Shown: one piece after another, positions 1 through 6,246 of the stretch
Layout: each line of letters starts with the position of its first letter
Numbering within the stretch: position 1 is the stretch's first letter
DNA from: Chloroflexota bacterium
GTDB taxonomy: Bacteria > Chloroflexota > Anaerolineae > Aggregatilineales > UBA3940
Direction of reading: 5' to 3'
Length of the DNA: 6,246 nt
Assembly: GCA_011051745.1 (NCBI GenBank)
Contig: DRKO01000487.1
Coordinates: 1-6,246, forward strand
Translations under genes and position numbers: made by a program
Notes under the pieces: model-generated
Database searches by the model: none
The model's input: the letters and a program-made list of their open reading frames with translations, nothing else
What the model was told of the DNA's origin: nothing

Positions 1-1
1 C

Positions 2-1468
2 GGGCGGTATCTGGTGCGGAATCTGGAGGATGGCTGGCCGCGCACCAACCACCTGATCGCCGATCTAACCGGTCTGGCCTATCTGGGTATTCTGTTTCCA
101 GAGTTCCCGGAAGCGTGGCGCTGGCGGAGCGTGGGGCTGTCCCACCTGTGGCGAGAGCTGGAGAGACAGGTCTACTCTGACGGCGTGAGCTACGAAGCCT
201 CGCTCTCCTATCACCGGCTGGTTGCCGAGATGGCGTTGAGCGTGGCCGCACTGTGCGTCCTTAACGGGATCGGCGTACCGGCGCGGGCACAAGCCCGCCT
301 GCGGGGGATGCTGGACGTGATCGCCGTTTGCACGCAGCCGGACGGATTGACTCCCCAGATCGGAGATGCAGACGACGGGCGGCTGCACATCCTGACCGTT
401 CACCCCGACCGAACCCGGATCATGCGGGATCACCGGCATCTGCTGGCGCTGGGGGCGGCGGTGCTGGGGCACGGGGACATCCGGGCCGGGCCAGCCGATT
501 CGGGGCTACGTGGCTGGATCAGCGCCGCCGGGCCTGAGTGGCAGGATGCGCTCTGGTGCTTCCCTTCCGGGGTGGCTCCCCGCCTGAGAGAGCTTCTGGC
601 TGAAGCAGGTCGGGCAGACGAAACTTCCCTCTCGCGGGGCTTCGAGCAGGGCGGGCTGTACGTTCTGCGTCAGCGCGATTTCCACCTGACGGTTGACGCG
701 GGCAGCGTCGGGCAAGAGGGGGTGGGCGGCCATGCGCATAACGACACGCTCAGCCTGACGCTCTGCGCCTATGGCCGCACGTTCCTGATCGATCCCGGCA
801 GCTTTCTTTATACCTCTGATCCGGCGGCGCGGAACGCTTTTCGCTCGACGGCCTATCACAACGTGCTCCAGATCAACGATGAGGAGATCAACCGTCTGCC
901 GGAGCGGGAGCTATTCCACCTGCCGCCGGATGCCCGCGTGACCGTCCATCGCTGGCTCTCAACCCCGGCCTATGACCTGTTCGACGCTTCGCACGATGGA
1001 TACCGGAGACTCCGCCCTGCTGTCATCCATCGTCGCCGCATATGGTTTGACAGGACGCTTGATCTGTGGCTGCTGCGCGAGCAGCTCCTGCCTGTGGATG
1101 CCTCCGGCGCTCCTCCCGATGAGCCGGTTCGGGTGACGCTGTGGTTCCACTTCGCTCCCCTGCCGATCCGGCTGGACGAAACGCGCAACGCGGCCTACAC
1201 AGAGACGGACTCAGGCCCCAATCTCATGATCCTACCACCGGGGGAGTTCCCCCTGCGGGTGGCGCTTGATGAAGGCTGGTACGCGCCCCGCTACGGCGTC
1301 CGGGAGCGCGTTCCGGTTGTCAAATTCACAGGGCGCGTTAAACTCCCTGCCGATATGACGTTGGTCTTATATCCCTGTCAGGGCCAGCCCGACCGGGACA
1401 GAGCGCACGCCGCCGGACTGGCAGCCGTCGCGAACTTTCTCAGGGCTCTGGCCTCTCCCGGAGATTGA
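2..1468 (+). CDS. Heparinase II/III-family polysaccharide lyase, C-terminal part (5' end outside window)
   Basis: The frame is open to the left edge, so the start is missing; 488 residues are visible (numbered here from the first full codon at 2). Family members usually run about 550-700 residues, so an N-terminal piece is probably lost. Residues 1 to about 200 look like the helical toroid domain, with an Asn-His pair at N16-H17 and Y70-H71. From about 217 a beta-rich domain begins and carries the family hallmark GGHAHND (242-248), followed by a stretch ending in IDPG. These lyases cleave uronic-acid-containing glycans by beta-elimination. The 54-residue Asn-to-Tyr spacing agrees with the catalytic Asn/Tyr spacing I recall for heparinase III, so the active site looks intact. 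A GTG at 14 is an unlikely start because homology-like sequence continues upstream. Export cannot be judged without the N-terminus. The substrate is unknown; an alginate-lyase-like role is equally possible. The stop lies 10 bases before the oxidoreductase gene. Confidence -1.
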   Translation, partial: GRYLVRNLEDGWPRTNHLIADLTGLAYLGILFPEFPEAWRWRSVGLSHLWRELERQVYSDGVSYEASLSYHRLVAEMALSVAALCVLNGIGVPARAQARLRGMLDVIAVCTQPDGLTPQIGDADDGRLHILTVHPDRTRIMRDHRHLLALGAAVLGHGDIRAGPADSGLRGWISAAGPEWQDALWCFPSGVAPRLRELLAEAGRADETSLSRGFEQGGLYVLRQRDFHLTVDAGSVGQEGVGGHAHNDTLSLTLCAYGRTFLIDPGSFLYTSDPAARNAFRSTAYHNVLQINDEEINRLPERELFHLPPDARVTVHRWLSTPAYDLFDASHDGYRRLRPAVIHRRRIWFDRTLDLWLLREQLLPVDASGAPPDEPVRVTLWFHFAPLPIRLDETRNAAYTETDSGPNLMILPPGEFPLRVALDEGWYAPRYGVRERVPVVKFTGRVKLPADMTLVLYPCQGQPDRDRAHAAGLAAVANFLRALASPGD

Positions 1469-1478
1469 CACGCAGCGC

Positions 1479-3647
1479 ATGAAGCAGGTCTTCTTTGACG
1501 GAAAGGGCAAACTGCTGTTGCAGGACGTTCCCGCACCGGCAACGCCGAAAAACGGCGCGCTGGTGCGCGTGTATGCCTCGCTGATCTCCAGCGGTACGGA
1601 GACGGCACAGGCTGCCGGAGGAGGTAGCCTGCTCCGCAAGGCGCTGGAACAGCCAGACCTGATCGGGCGGGCGGTGCAACTGGCCCTGCGCGAGGGCCTG
1701 AAGTTCACCGCCGGGGCCATCCGCGACATCTCCGAGACGTGGTTCCCGGTGGGGTACAGCGCGGCGGGGCTGGTTGTCGAGGCCGGAGCGGAGGCTCTCC
1801 ACCTTCGGGCCGGAGATCGGGTCGCCTGCGCCGGAGCCGGGTTCGCCAACCACGCCGAATATGACGCCGTTCCCGTTAACCTGCTTGCCCCCGTTCCCGA
1901 TGGCGTGACGTACCGGCAGGCCGCCTTTACGACGGTGGGGGCAATCGCTCTCCAGGGCGTGCGCCGGGCCGAGGCCACGCTGGGCGAGACGGTGGTCGTT
2001 GTCGGGCTGGGGCTGATCGGGCAGTTGACCGCCCAGTTGCTCGACGCGGCGGGCTGTGTCGTCATCGGCTCAGACCCCATCCCGGAGCGGCGCGAACTGG
2101 CCGCCCGTCTGGCGGGAGCCTGCACCATTGATCCCGGCCTGGGCGATGCTGCCGAACAGGTGATGGCGCGCACCGGCGGAACCGGTGCGGATAAGGTGAT
2201 CCTCTGCGCGGCCACGCGCAGCAGCCAGCCGACCAATGAGGCGTTCAAGATGTGCCGCGAGCGCGGGCGCGTGGTCATGGTCGGCGCGATGGGGATGGAC
2301 CTTGAGCGGACCGAGTTCTACAACCGTGAGCTGGATTTCGTGATCTCCCGCTCCGCCGGGCCGGGGCGTTATGATCGCAACTACGAAGAGCGGGGAGTAG
2401 ATTACCCGATCGGGTACGTTCGCTGGACAGAGCAGCGCAACATGTCGGCCTTTCTGCGCCTGCTTGCCGACGGCAAGGTGGACGTTGACTCGCTGATCTC
2501 CGCCGAGTATCCCATCGAAGAGGCCGACGATGCCTATCAGGCTGTTCAGGAAGGGGCGCTGGCCGTTCTCCTGACTTACGGAGAGCCGGAAGAGCCGCTC
2601 GCCGTCCCGCAGCAATTTCTCCTCACGCGGGCCGCCCCTCCCGAACGTGGCAGGATCGGCGTGGCGCTGGTCGGGGCGGGCTCGTTCGCGCGGGCCGTGC
2701 ATCTGCCCAATCTGAAGGCCAGTCCTTACTTTGAGGTGCGTGCCGTTGTCAGCGGGAGCGCCTCGGCCACTCAGGTGGCGCGGAAGGCCGGTGCGTCGCT
2801 GGCAACTACCAGCCTGACCGCCGGACTGGCTGATCCCGGCGTGGATGCCGTCCTGATCGCAACCAGGCATCATCTGCACGCGGAGCAGGCCATCGCCGCC
2901 CTGCAGATGGGGAAGCATGTCTTTGTCGAAAAGCCCATGGCGCTGAGCGTTGACGACTGCCGGGCGATGATCGAGACCGCCGGGGCGACAGGCGCTCTCC
3001 TGACAGTGGGGTTCAACCGGCGGGCCGCGCCGACGGCACGGGCGTTGAAAGCCGCACTGGATCAGGCCACCGGCCCACGCGTGATCACCTTCCGGGTGAA
3101 CGCAGGCCCGCTTCCCGCCGACCACTGGCTGAACGATCCCCGCGAAGGCGGCGGGCGTCTGATGGGTGAGGGCGTGCACTTTATTGACTTCGTCTGTGGC
3201 ATGGTTGAGGCAGAGCCGGTGAGCGTGAGCGCACAGGGCAGCTCCGACGGACAGGATTTTGTGATTACCATTCGTTTTGCGGATGAATCACTCGGCACGG
3301 TGATCTACACCGCCAGAGGCGATCCGGCCTTTCCAAAGGAACGGGTCGAGGCCTTCGCCGGGGGTGGTGTGGCCGTGCTGGATGACTTCCGCTCGCTCTC
3401 CCTGCACGGATTGCGCGGGCAGGAGATCAGGGGCAGGCAGGACAAAGGACATCGCGCCCTGCTCGACAACTTTGGCCGGGCGATCCGGGGTGAGGCTGAC
3501 CTGATCATAACAGGGTACGATGGCCTGCGGGCAACGTGGATCGCGCTTGCTGCACTTGAGAGCATCCGGGCCGGACAGACGATCTCCCTGCACGAGTGGG
3601 CAGGCGACGACCCGCTCGCTCCGTCGGAGGAGGGCGATCCTGCATGA
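1479..3647 (+). CDS. Bi-domain oxidoreductase: zinc-type alcohol dehydrogenase-like (MDR) + Gfo/Idh/MocA fusion
   Basis: This 722-residue protein joins two NAD(P)-dependent oxidoreductases. Residues 1 to about 365 are a medium-chain dehydrogenase: a GroES-like start, then a Rossmann fold with GLGLIG at 176-181. A linker of about 25 residues follows. From about 392 a Gfo/Idh/MocA domain begins, with VGAGSF at 398-403, the EKP motif at 484-486 (K485 is the usual catalytic lysine) and GEGVHFIDF near 563-571. The usual MDR zinc ligands appear to be missing: SSGTE stands at 37-41 where a Cys is expected, VGYSAAG at 91-97 where GHE is expected, and there is no four-Cys structural lobe. The first half may therefore be zinc-free. 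Such fusions are known in polysaccharide loci, but their reaction is not established to my knowledge; oxidation and epimerisation of a sugar or sugar nucleotide is a reasonable guess. The ATG at 1479 gives a typical N-terminus, although the nearest purine run (GGAG, 1460-1463) is far away. The protein is presumably cytosolic. Confidence -1.
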   Translation: MKQVFFDGKGKLLLQDVPAPATPKNGALVRVYASLISSGTETAQAAGGGSLLRKALEQPDLIGRAVQLALREGLKFTAGAIRDISETWFPVGYSAAGLVVEAGAEALHLRAGDRVACAGAGFANHAEYDAVPVNLLAPVPDGVTYRQAAFTTVGAIALQGVRRAEATLGETVVVVGLGLIGQLTAQLLDAAGCVVIGSDPIPERRELAARLAGACTIDPGLGDAAEQVMARTGGTGADKVILCAATRSSQPTNEAFKMCRERGRVVMVGAMGMDLERTEFYNRELDFVISRSAGPGRYDRNYEERGVDYPIGYVRWTEQRNMSAFLRLLADGKVDVDSLISAEYPIEEADDAYQAVQEGALAVLLTYGEPEEPLAVPQQFLLTRAAPPERGRIGVALVGAGSFARAVHLPNLKASPYFEVRAVVSGSASATQVARKAGASLATTSLTAGLADPGVDAVLIATRHHLHAEQAIAALQMGKHVFVEKPMALSVDDCRAMIETAGATGALLTVGFNRRAAPTARALKAALDQATGPRVITFRVNAGPLPADHWLNDPREGGGRLMGEGVHFIDFVCGMVEAEPVSVSAQGSSDGQDFVITIRFADESLGTVIYTARGDPAFPKERVEAFAGGGVAVLDDFRSLSLHGLRGQEIRGRQDKGHRALLDNFGRAIRGEADLIITGYDGLRATWIALAALESIRAGQTISLHEWAGDDPLAPSEEGDPA
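3626..3634 (+). promoter_or_regulatory. Ribosome binding site of the GT4-like gene
   Basis: GGAGGAGGG lies inside the end of the oxidoreductase gene, 9 bases before the ATG at 3644. It decides the start of the glycosyltransferase gene in favour of this ATG over an in-frame GTG at 3596. Confidence -1.
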
Positions 3648-4834
3648 CACACGGACCGCCGGGGCCGATCAGCGGACAGGATTTTATCATTCTCTCTACC
3701 CAGGACTGGGACGCCCTCCCGACGCGCAAGCATCGCTTTGCGCGTTGGTTTGCGGAAAGCGGCAACCGCGTTCTGTACGTCGAGCAGCAGATGCACTGGG
3801 CGGGCTGGCTGGTGGACATCCGCCAGCAATTCAGCCGGGCCTGGCGCTGGTTGCGCGGCCCGCGAGAGATCGCGCCGAATCTCTGGGTTTTCACCCTGCC
3901 GATCGTGCTGCCCTTCTTCCAGATGTCGGCGGCCATCAACCGGGTCAACAACGCCTTTCTCCTGCCCGTCCTGCGAGCCCAGATGCGGCGACTGGGATTC
4001 AGCGAGCCGATCCTGTGGACGTATACTCCGCATTCGGCGGACTTTGTGGGACGGCTGGGGGAGCGGGCTGCCGTCTATGAGTGCGTGGATGACTTTACAT
4101 CGGCCAGAGGGCTGGTGGATGCGCGGGTGATCGGTCGGCTGGAGCGGCGGCTGATCGAGGCAGTTGATCTGCTGATCGTCACGGCTGAGGCACTGTACGA
4201 ATCCAAGCGGGAGGGCGCGAAGCGCGTCGTGCTGGTTCCCAACGGGGTGGAGGCCGACCACCTCGCCCGCGCCGCCGACCCCGACCTGCCGGTTGCGGGG
4301 TCGCTCGCCGGACTGAAGCACCCCGTGATCGGCTTCCTCGGCAGCCTGAATTACTGGATTGATACCCGCCTGCTGGCCCGCCTCGCCAGGGAGCACCCCG
4401 AATGGACTCTCTTGTTCGTCGGCCCGCACGATCTGCTGGCCGATCTGGCCCCGCTGGAAGGGTTGCCGAACGTCGTAATGACCGGACGTGTGCCTTATGC
4501 GGATGTCCCCCGCTATGTCAAGGCGTTTGATGTGTGCGTCAACCCCTACGTTCTCGACGGGGTGGCGGAGCATTGCAGCCCGCTCAAGCTTTATGAGTAC
4601 CTTGCCACAGGGAAGCCGGTCGTTTCGGTGGATATGCCGGAGGCACGTAAGTTCAAAGACCTGATCTACATAGCACATGACGGGGACGAGTTTGTGAAGC
4701 TGGTTGAGAAAGCCCTCGCCTCCGATGATGGGAAAGCGTCCCGCCGCATGGCGGAGGCACGCCACCATACCTGGCGGAGCCGGTTCGAGGAAGTTTCGGC
4801 GGCGCTGGCCGCTGTGCTACAGGGGAAAGACTGA
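3644..4834 (+). CDS. GT-B fold glycosyltransferase (GT4-like)
   Basis: A 396-residue soluble glycosyltransferase of normal length for the family. It should transfer a sugar from a nucleotide donor to a growing glycan at the cytoplasmic side of the membrane. The N-terminal half opens with a strand and the motif STQDWDALPTRK (about 18-29), followed by a second strand, RVLYVE. The C-terminal donor-binding half shows VPNGVE (198-203), a GFLGSLNYW strand, a TGRVPYADVPRY segment and SPLKLYEYLATGKPVV (312-327). E318 matches the second Glu of the GT4 E-x7-E motif, but the first position is H310 rather than Glu. No signal peptide or clear membrane helix is visible. The start is set by a strong ribosome binding site; the ATGA at 3644-3647 overlaps the stop of the oxidoreductase, which suggests translational coupling. 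Donor and acceptor sugars cannot be inferred. I am sure of the fold, less so of the exact CAZy family. Confidence -1.
   Translation: MTHGPPGPISGQDFIILSTQDWDALPTRKHRFARWFAESGNRVLYVEQQMHWAGWLVDIRQQFSRAWRWLRGPREIAPNLWVFTLPIVLPFFQMSAAINRVNNAFLLPVLRAQMRRLGFSEPILWTYTPHSADFVGRLGERAAVYECVDDFTSARGLVDARVIGRLERRLIEAVDLLIVTAEALYESKREGAKRVVLVPNGVEADHLARAADPDLPVAGSLAGLKHPVIGFLGSLNYWIDTRLLARLAREHPEWTLLFVGPHDLLADLAPLEGLPNVVMTGRVPYADVPRYVKAFDVCVNPYVLDGVAEHCSPLKLYEYLATGKPVVSVDMPEARKFKDLIYIAHDGDEFVKLVEKALASDDGKASRRMAEARHHTWRSRFEEVSAALAAVLQGKD
4821..4826 (+). promoter_or_regulatory. Ribosome binding site of the GT2 gene
   Basis: AGGGGA in the last codons of the preceding gene, 10 bases before the ATG at 4837. 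It supports that start and coupled translation. Confidence -1.
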
Positions 4835-4836
4835 CA

Positions 4837-5622
4837 ATGCCCCGACAGTCATCTGAGATTCAGGTCAGCATCGCCCGCAGCGGCGCGCGTCCGGAGCCGC
4901 GCACTCTGGTGATCATCCCTGCCTACAACGAGGAGGAGAGCCTGGGGCGCGTGATCCGGCAGGTCAAAGAGGCCGTGCCCTCGGCGGATATCGTCGTCAT
5001 CAATGACGGCTCGACCGACGCCACCTCGGAGATCGCGGAAGGATACGGCGCGATTGTCCTCGATCTGCCCTACAATCTGGGGATCGGGTCGGCCATGCAG
5101 ACCGGCTTCATGTTTGCGCGCAACTACGGCTATGACATCGCCGTGCAGGTGGACGGCGACGGCCAGCACGATCCGCACGAGATACCCGAACTGCTGGCCG
5201 TCCTCCAGAGCACGGATGCTGATGTGGTCATCGGGTCGCGCTACATCGAGGATCGGGGGTACATCACTCCCCGGCTGCGCCGTCTGGGGATCGTCATCCT
5301 GTCGGCCCTGATCTCGCTCCTCGTCCGGCAACACATCACCGATCCGACCTCTGGCTTCCGGGCGCTCAACCGCCGGGCGATTGATTTCTGTGCGGGCGAT
5401 TATCCGTTTGACTATCCAGAGCCGGAGTCGGTTGTGACGTTCAGGCGCGCCGGGCTGAAAGTTCGGGAGATACCGGTCACAATGAATCCGCGCTACGGCG
5501 GGCAGTCGTCCATCACCCCGCTGCGCTCCGGTTATTACATGATCAAGGTCATCATGGCGATTATTATCAGCCTGTTGCGGCAACGGCCTCAGGCTGTGGG
5601 GGAGGTTTACCATGTTGAGTGA
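4837..5622 (+). CDS. GT2 glycosyltransferase, polyprenyl-phosphate sugar synthase type (DPM1-like)
   Basis: A 261-residue GT-A enzyme. After about 20 polar residues come IIPAYNEEE (26-34), INDGSTD (55-61) and the metal-binding DGDGQHDP (105-112, DxD at D105-D107). Then follow GSRY (132-135), DPTSGFRAL (168-176) and YPEPE (192-196). This order fits dolichol- or undecaprenyl-phosphate hexose synthases, which load a sugar from a nucleotide donor onto a lipid phosphate at the inner face of the membrane. It lacks the C-terminal pair of membrane helices seen in GtrB/ArnC-type enzymes; only short hydrophobic stretches at 149-162 and 236-247 could dip into the membrane. It starts 2 bases after the previous stop and overlaps the DUF2304 gene by 11 bases. 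The YPEPE form and a DUF2304 neighbour go together in my recollection of this subfamily. The sugar is unknown; direct transfer to a glycan is the alternative. Confidence -1.
   Translation: MPRQSSEIQVSIARSGARPEPRTLVIIPAYNEEESLGRVIRQVKEAVPSADIVVINDGSTDATSEIAEGYGAIVLDLPYNLGIGSAMQTGFMFARNYGYDIAVQVDGDGQHDPHEIPELLAVLQSTDADVVIGSRYIEDRGYITPRLRRLGIVILSALISLLVRQHITDPTSGFRALNRRAIDFCAGDYPFDYPEPESVVTFRRAGLKVREIPVTMNPRYGGQSSITPLRSGYYMIKVIMAIIISLLRQRPQAVGEVYHVE
5598..5605 (+). promoter_or_regulatory. Ribosome binding site of the DUF2304 gene
   Basis: GGGGGAGG lies within the last codons of the GT2 gene, 6 bases before the ATG at 5612. It supports a start inside the upstream gene. Confidence -1.
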
Positions 5623-5995
5623 GATCGCGCGTGTTGAAATCCTCATGACTGCCGGGCCTATGCTCATGTTTCTTTTCGTCCTTGAGCTGGTGCGTCGTCG
5701 CCAGCTGCGGGAGGACTATTCCCTGCTCTGGCTGGCAACCTTCGGGGTGCTGGCGCTCCTGTCCCTCTTTCGCGACAGTTTTCTCTATCAGGTCGCGAAC
5801 CTCATGGGCATCGCCTACCCTCCGGCAGCGCTCTTTGTGATCGGCTTCGGGTTGACGTTGCTGGTGCTGATCCAGTTCTCTCTGGTTATTACCCGACTGT
5901 CCACTCAGAACAAGCAGGCGGCCCAGCACATCGCGCTGCTGGGGGCCCGTGTGCGTGAGCTTGAGCGCAGGCTTGAAACTCAGGAGCAGAAGTAG
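5612..5995 (+). CDS. DUF2304 family small membrane protein
   Basis: A 127-residue protein with three hydrophobic segments, at about 10-26, 38-53 and 69-94. Basic RRRQLRED (28-35) follows the first, as is usual for DUF2304, and AYPP (68-71) opens the third. The tail from 96 on is polar and fits a coiled coil: L96, N100, A103, I107, L110, V114, L117 and L121 alternate at 4 and 3 residues. The family has no established function that I know of, but it is commonly found next to GT2 enzymes. By analogy with small partners of DPM1, I infer that it anchors or stabilises the upstream GT2 enzyme at the membrane. The gene overlaps the GT2 gene by 11 bases, so the two are probably translated together. 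The length is normal for the family. I am confident of the family and unsure of the role. Confidence -1.
   Translation: MLSEIARVEILMTAGPMLMFLFVLELVRRRQLREDYSLLWLATFGVLALLSLFRDSFLYQVANLMGIAYPPAALFVIGFGLTLLVLIQFSLVITRLSTQNKQAAQHIALLGARVRELERRLETQEQK
5982..5986 (+). promoter_or_regulatory. Ribosome binding site of the GT-C gene
   Basis: AGGAG in the last codons of the DUF2304 gene, 11 bases before the TTG at 5998. It supports the unusual TTG start, since the frame has a stop at 5974-5976 and no ATG or GTG before 5998. Confidence -1.
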
Positions 5996-5997
5996 CC

Positions 5998-6246
5998 TTG
6001 CTGGCGAACCTCGCGCGTTCACGCCGCTTTGTCTGGGTTGCTCTGGCGGCAGGGTTTATCCTGCGAGTCGGGGTTGCGTGGATGGCCTTCCCTCCGGAGC
6101 AGGCGCTCGTCAGCGACTCCCTGTACTATGTCCGGATCGCCCGCCACCCTCTGAGTCTGATAAACGGGGCGGACGTCACCTCTTCGGGACCGCTTTATCC
6201 TCTGTTCCTGATCCCTTTCTTCAGCTTCCTTCCCGACGATCTACCC
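5998..6246 (+). CDS. Probable GT-C membrane glycosyltransferase (GT39/ArnT-like), N-terminal part (3' end outside window)
   Basis: The frame is open from a TTG at 5998 to the right edge, giving 83 visible residues. It starts 2 bases after the DUF2304 stop. The basic start (RSRR at 7-10) leads into a hydrophobic segment at about 11-31. A loop with SDSLYYVRIAR (39-49) and then SGPLYPLFLIPFF (63-75) follow, the latter opening a second membrane segment. This pattern (first helix, an acidic residue in the first outer loop, then a Pro-rich G-P-x-Y-P entry to the next helix) is typical of GT-C enzymes, which take sugars from polyprenyl-phosphate donors outside the membrane. D40 is the candidate catalytic Asp. 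An in-frame ATG at 6082 would remove most of the first helix and is less likely. Only a small part is visible, so another polytopic membrane protein of the locus cannot be excluded. Confidence -1.
   Translation, partial: MLANLARSRRFVWVALAAGFILRVGVAWMAFPPEQALVSDSLYYVRIARHPLSLINGADVTSSGPLYPLFLIPFFSFLPDDLP

Noticed and set aside
1469..1478. The only intergenic gap of any size, considered as a promoter or terminator site
   Set aside because: Ten bases are too few for either, and no hairpin or promoter-like element spans the flanks.
2169..2189. Perfect 8-base inverted repeat with a 5-base loop, a possible hairpin
   Set aside because: It falls in the middle of the MDR domain and encodes the common R-T-G-G-T-G-A segment. 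There is no T-run, so it is not a terminator, and codon use explains the symmetry.
1367..3179. Two long open frames on the - strand (1367-2278 and 2070-3179) opposite the oxidoreductase gene
   Set aside because: They overlap each other and a clear gene, have low-complexity Ser/Arg/Ala-rich or His/Gly-rich translations, and show no domain-like pattern.
3596..3643. A 16-codon upstream extension of the GT4-like gene from a GTG
   Set aside because: The extension is Arg-rich, overlaps the previous gene deeply, and has no good ribosome binding site, whereas the ATG at 3644 has a strong one at normal spacing.
3305..4768. A long open frame on the - strand (487 codons) across the oxidoreductase end and the GT4-like gene
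   Set aside because: It lies opposite two well-supported genes, and its translation is rich in Arg, Gln, His and Pro with no recognisable motif. Long antisense frames are expected in high-G+C coding DNA.
4849..5667. An open frame on the - strand (272 codons) opposite the GT2 gene
   Set aside because: It mirrors the GT2 frame almost exactly and is rich in Asp, Arg and His without motifs; it is a shadow of the coding strand.

Overview
The window is densely packed coding sequence on the + strand, about 60-65% G+C from sampled lines. It holds six genes in one direction: four complete and one cut at each edge. The longest gap between genes is 10 bases, so it reads as one stretch of a longer operon. 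I see no RNA gene, mobile element, CRISPR array, promoter or terminator. The proteins are bacterial and typical of a cell-surface or extracellular polysaccharide locus. High G+C, Shine-Dalgarno-led genes and this gene set would fit Chloroflexota or another high-G+C environmental phylum, but that assignment is a weak inference.

Layout: (1) 2-1468, the C-terminal part of a heparinase II/III-family polysaccharide lyase, running in from the left. (2) 1479-3647, a two-domain oxidoreductase that fuses an alcohol-dehydrogenase-like (MDR) half to a Gfo/Idh/MocA half. (3) 3644-4834, a GT-B fold (GT4-like) glycosyltransferase. (4) 4837-5622, a GT2 enzyme of the dolichol-phosphate-mannose-synthase type. 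(5) 5612-5995, a small DUF2304 membrane protein with a coiled-coil tail. (6) 5998-6246 and beyond, the start of a probable GT-C membrane glycosyltransferase that begins at TTG.

A working model, inferred from family membership and context: the fused oxidoreductase alters a sugar or sugar nucleotide, and the GT4-like enzyme adds a sugar at the cytoplasmic side. The GT2 enzyme, held at the membrane with help from the DUF2304 protein, makes a polyprenyl-phosphate sugar, which the GT-C enzyme uses on the outer face. The heparinase-like enzyme trims or releases the glycan, which would then probably contain uronic acid. None of the substrates can be read from the sequence.

The families are known, and I did not find a clearly new system. 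The items most worth a second look are the GT2/DUF2304/GT-C trio, the loss of zinc-site residues in the MDR half, the lyase sitting among biosynthetic genes, and an apparently high density of GATC sites.
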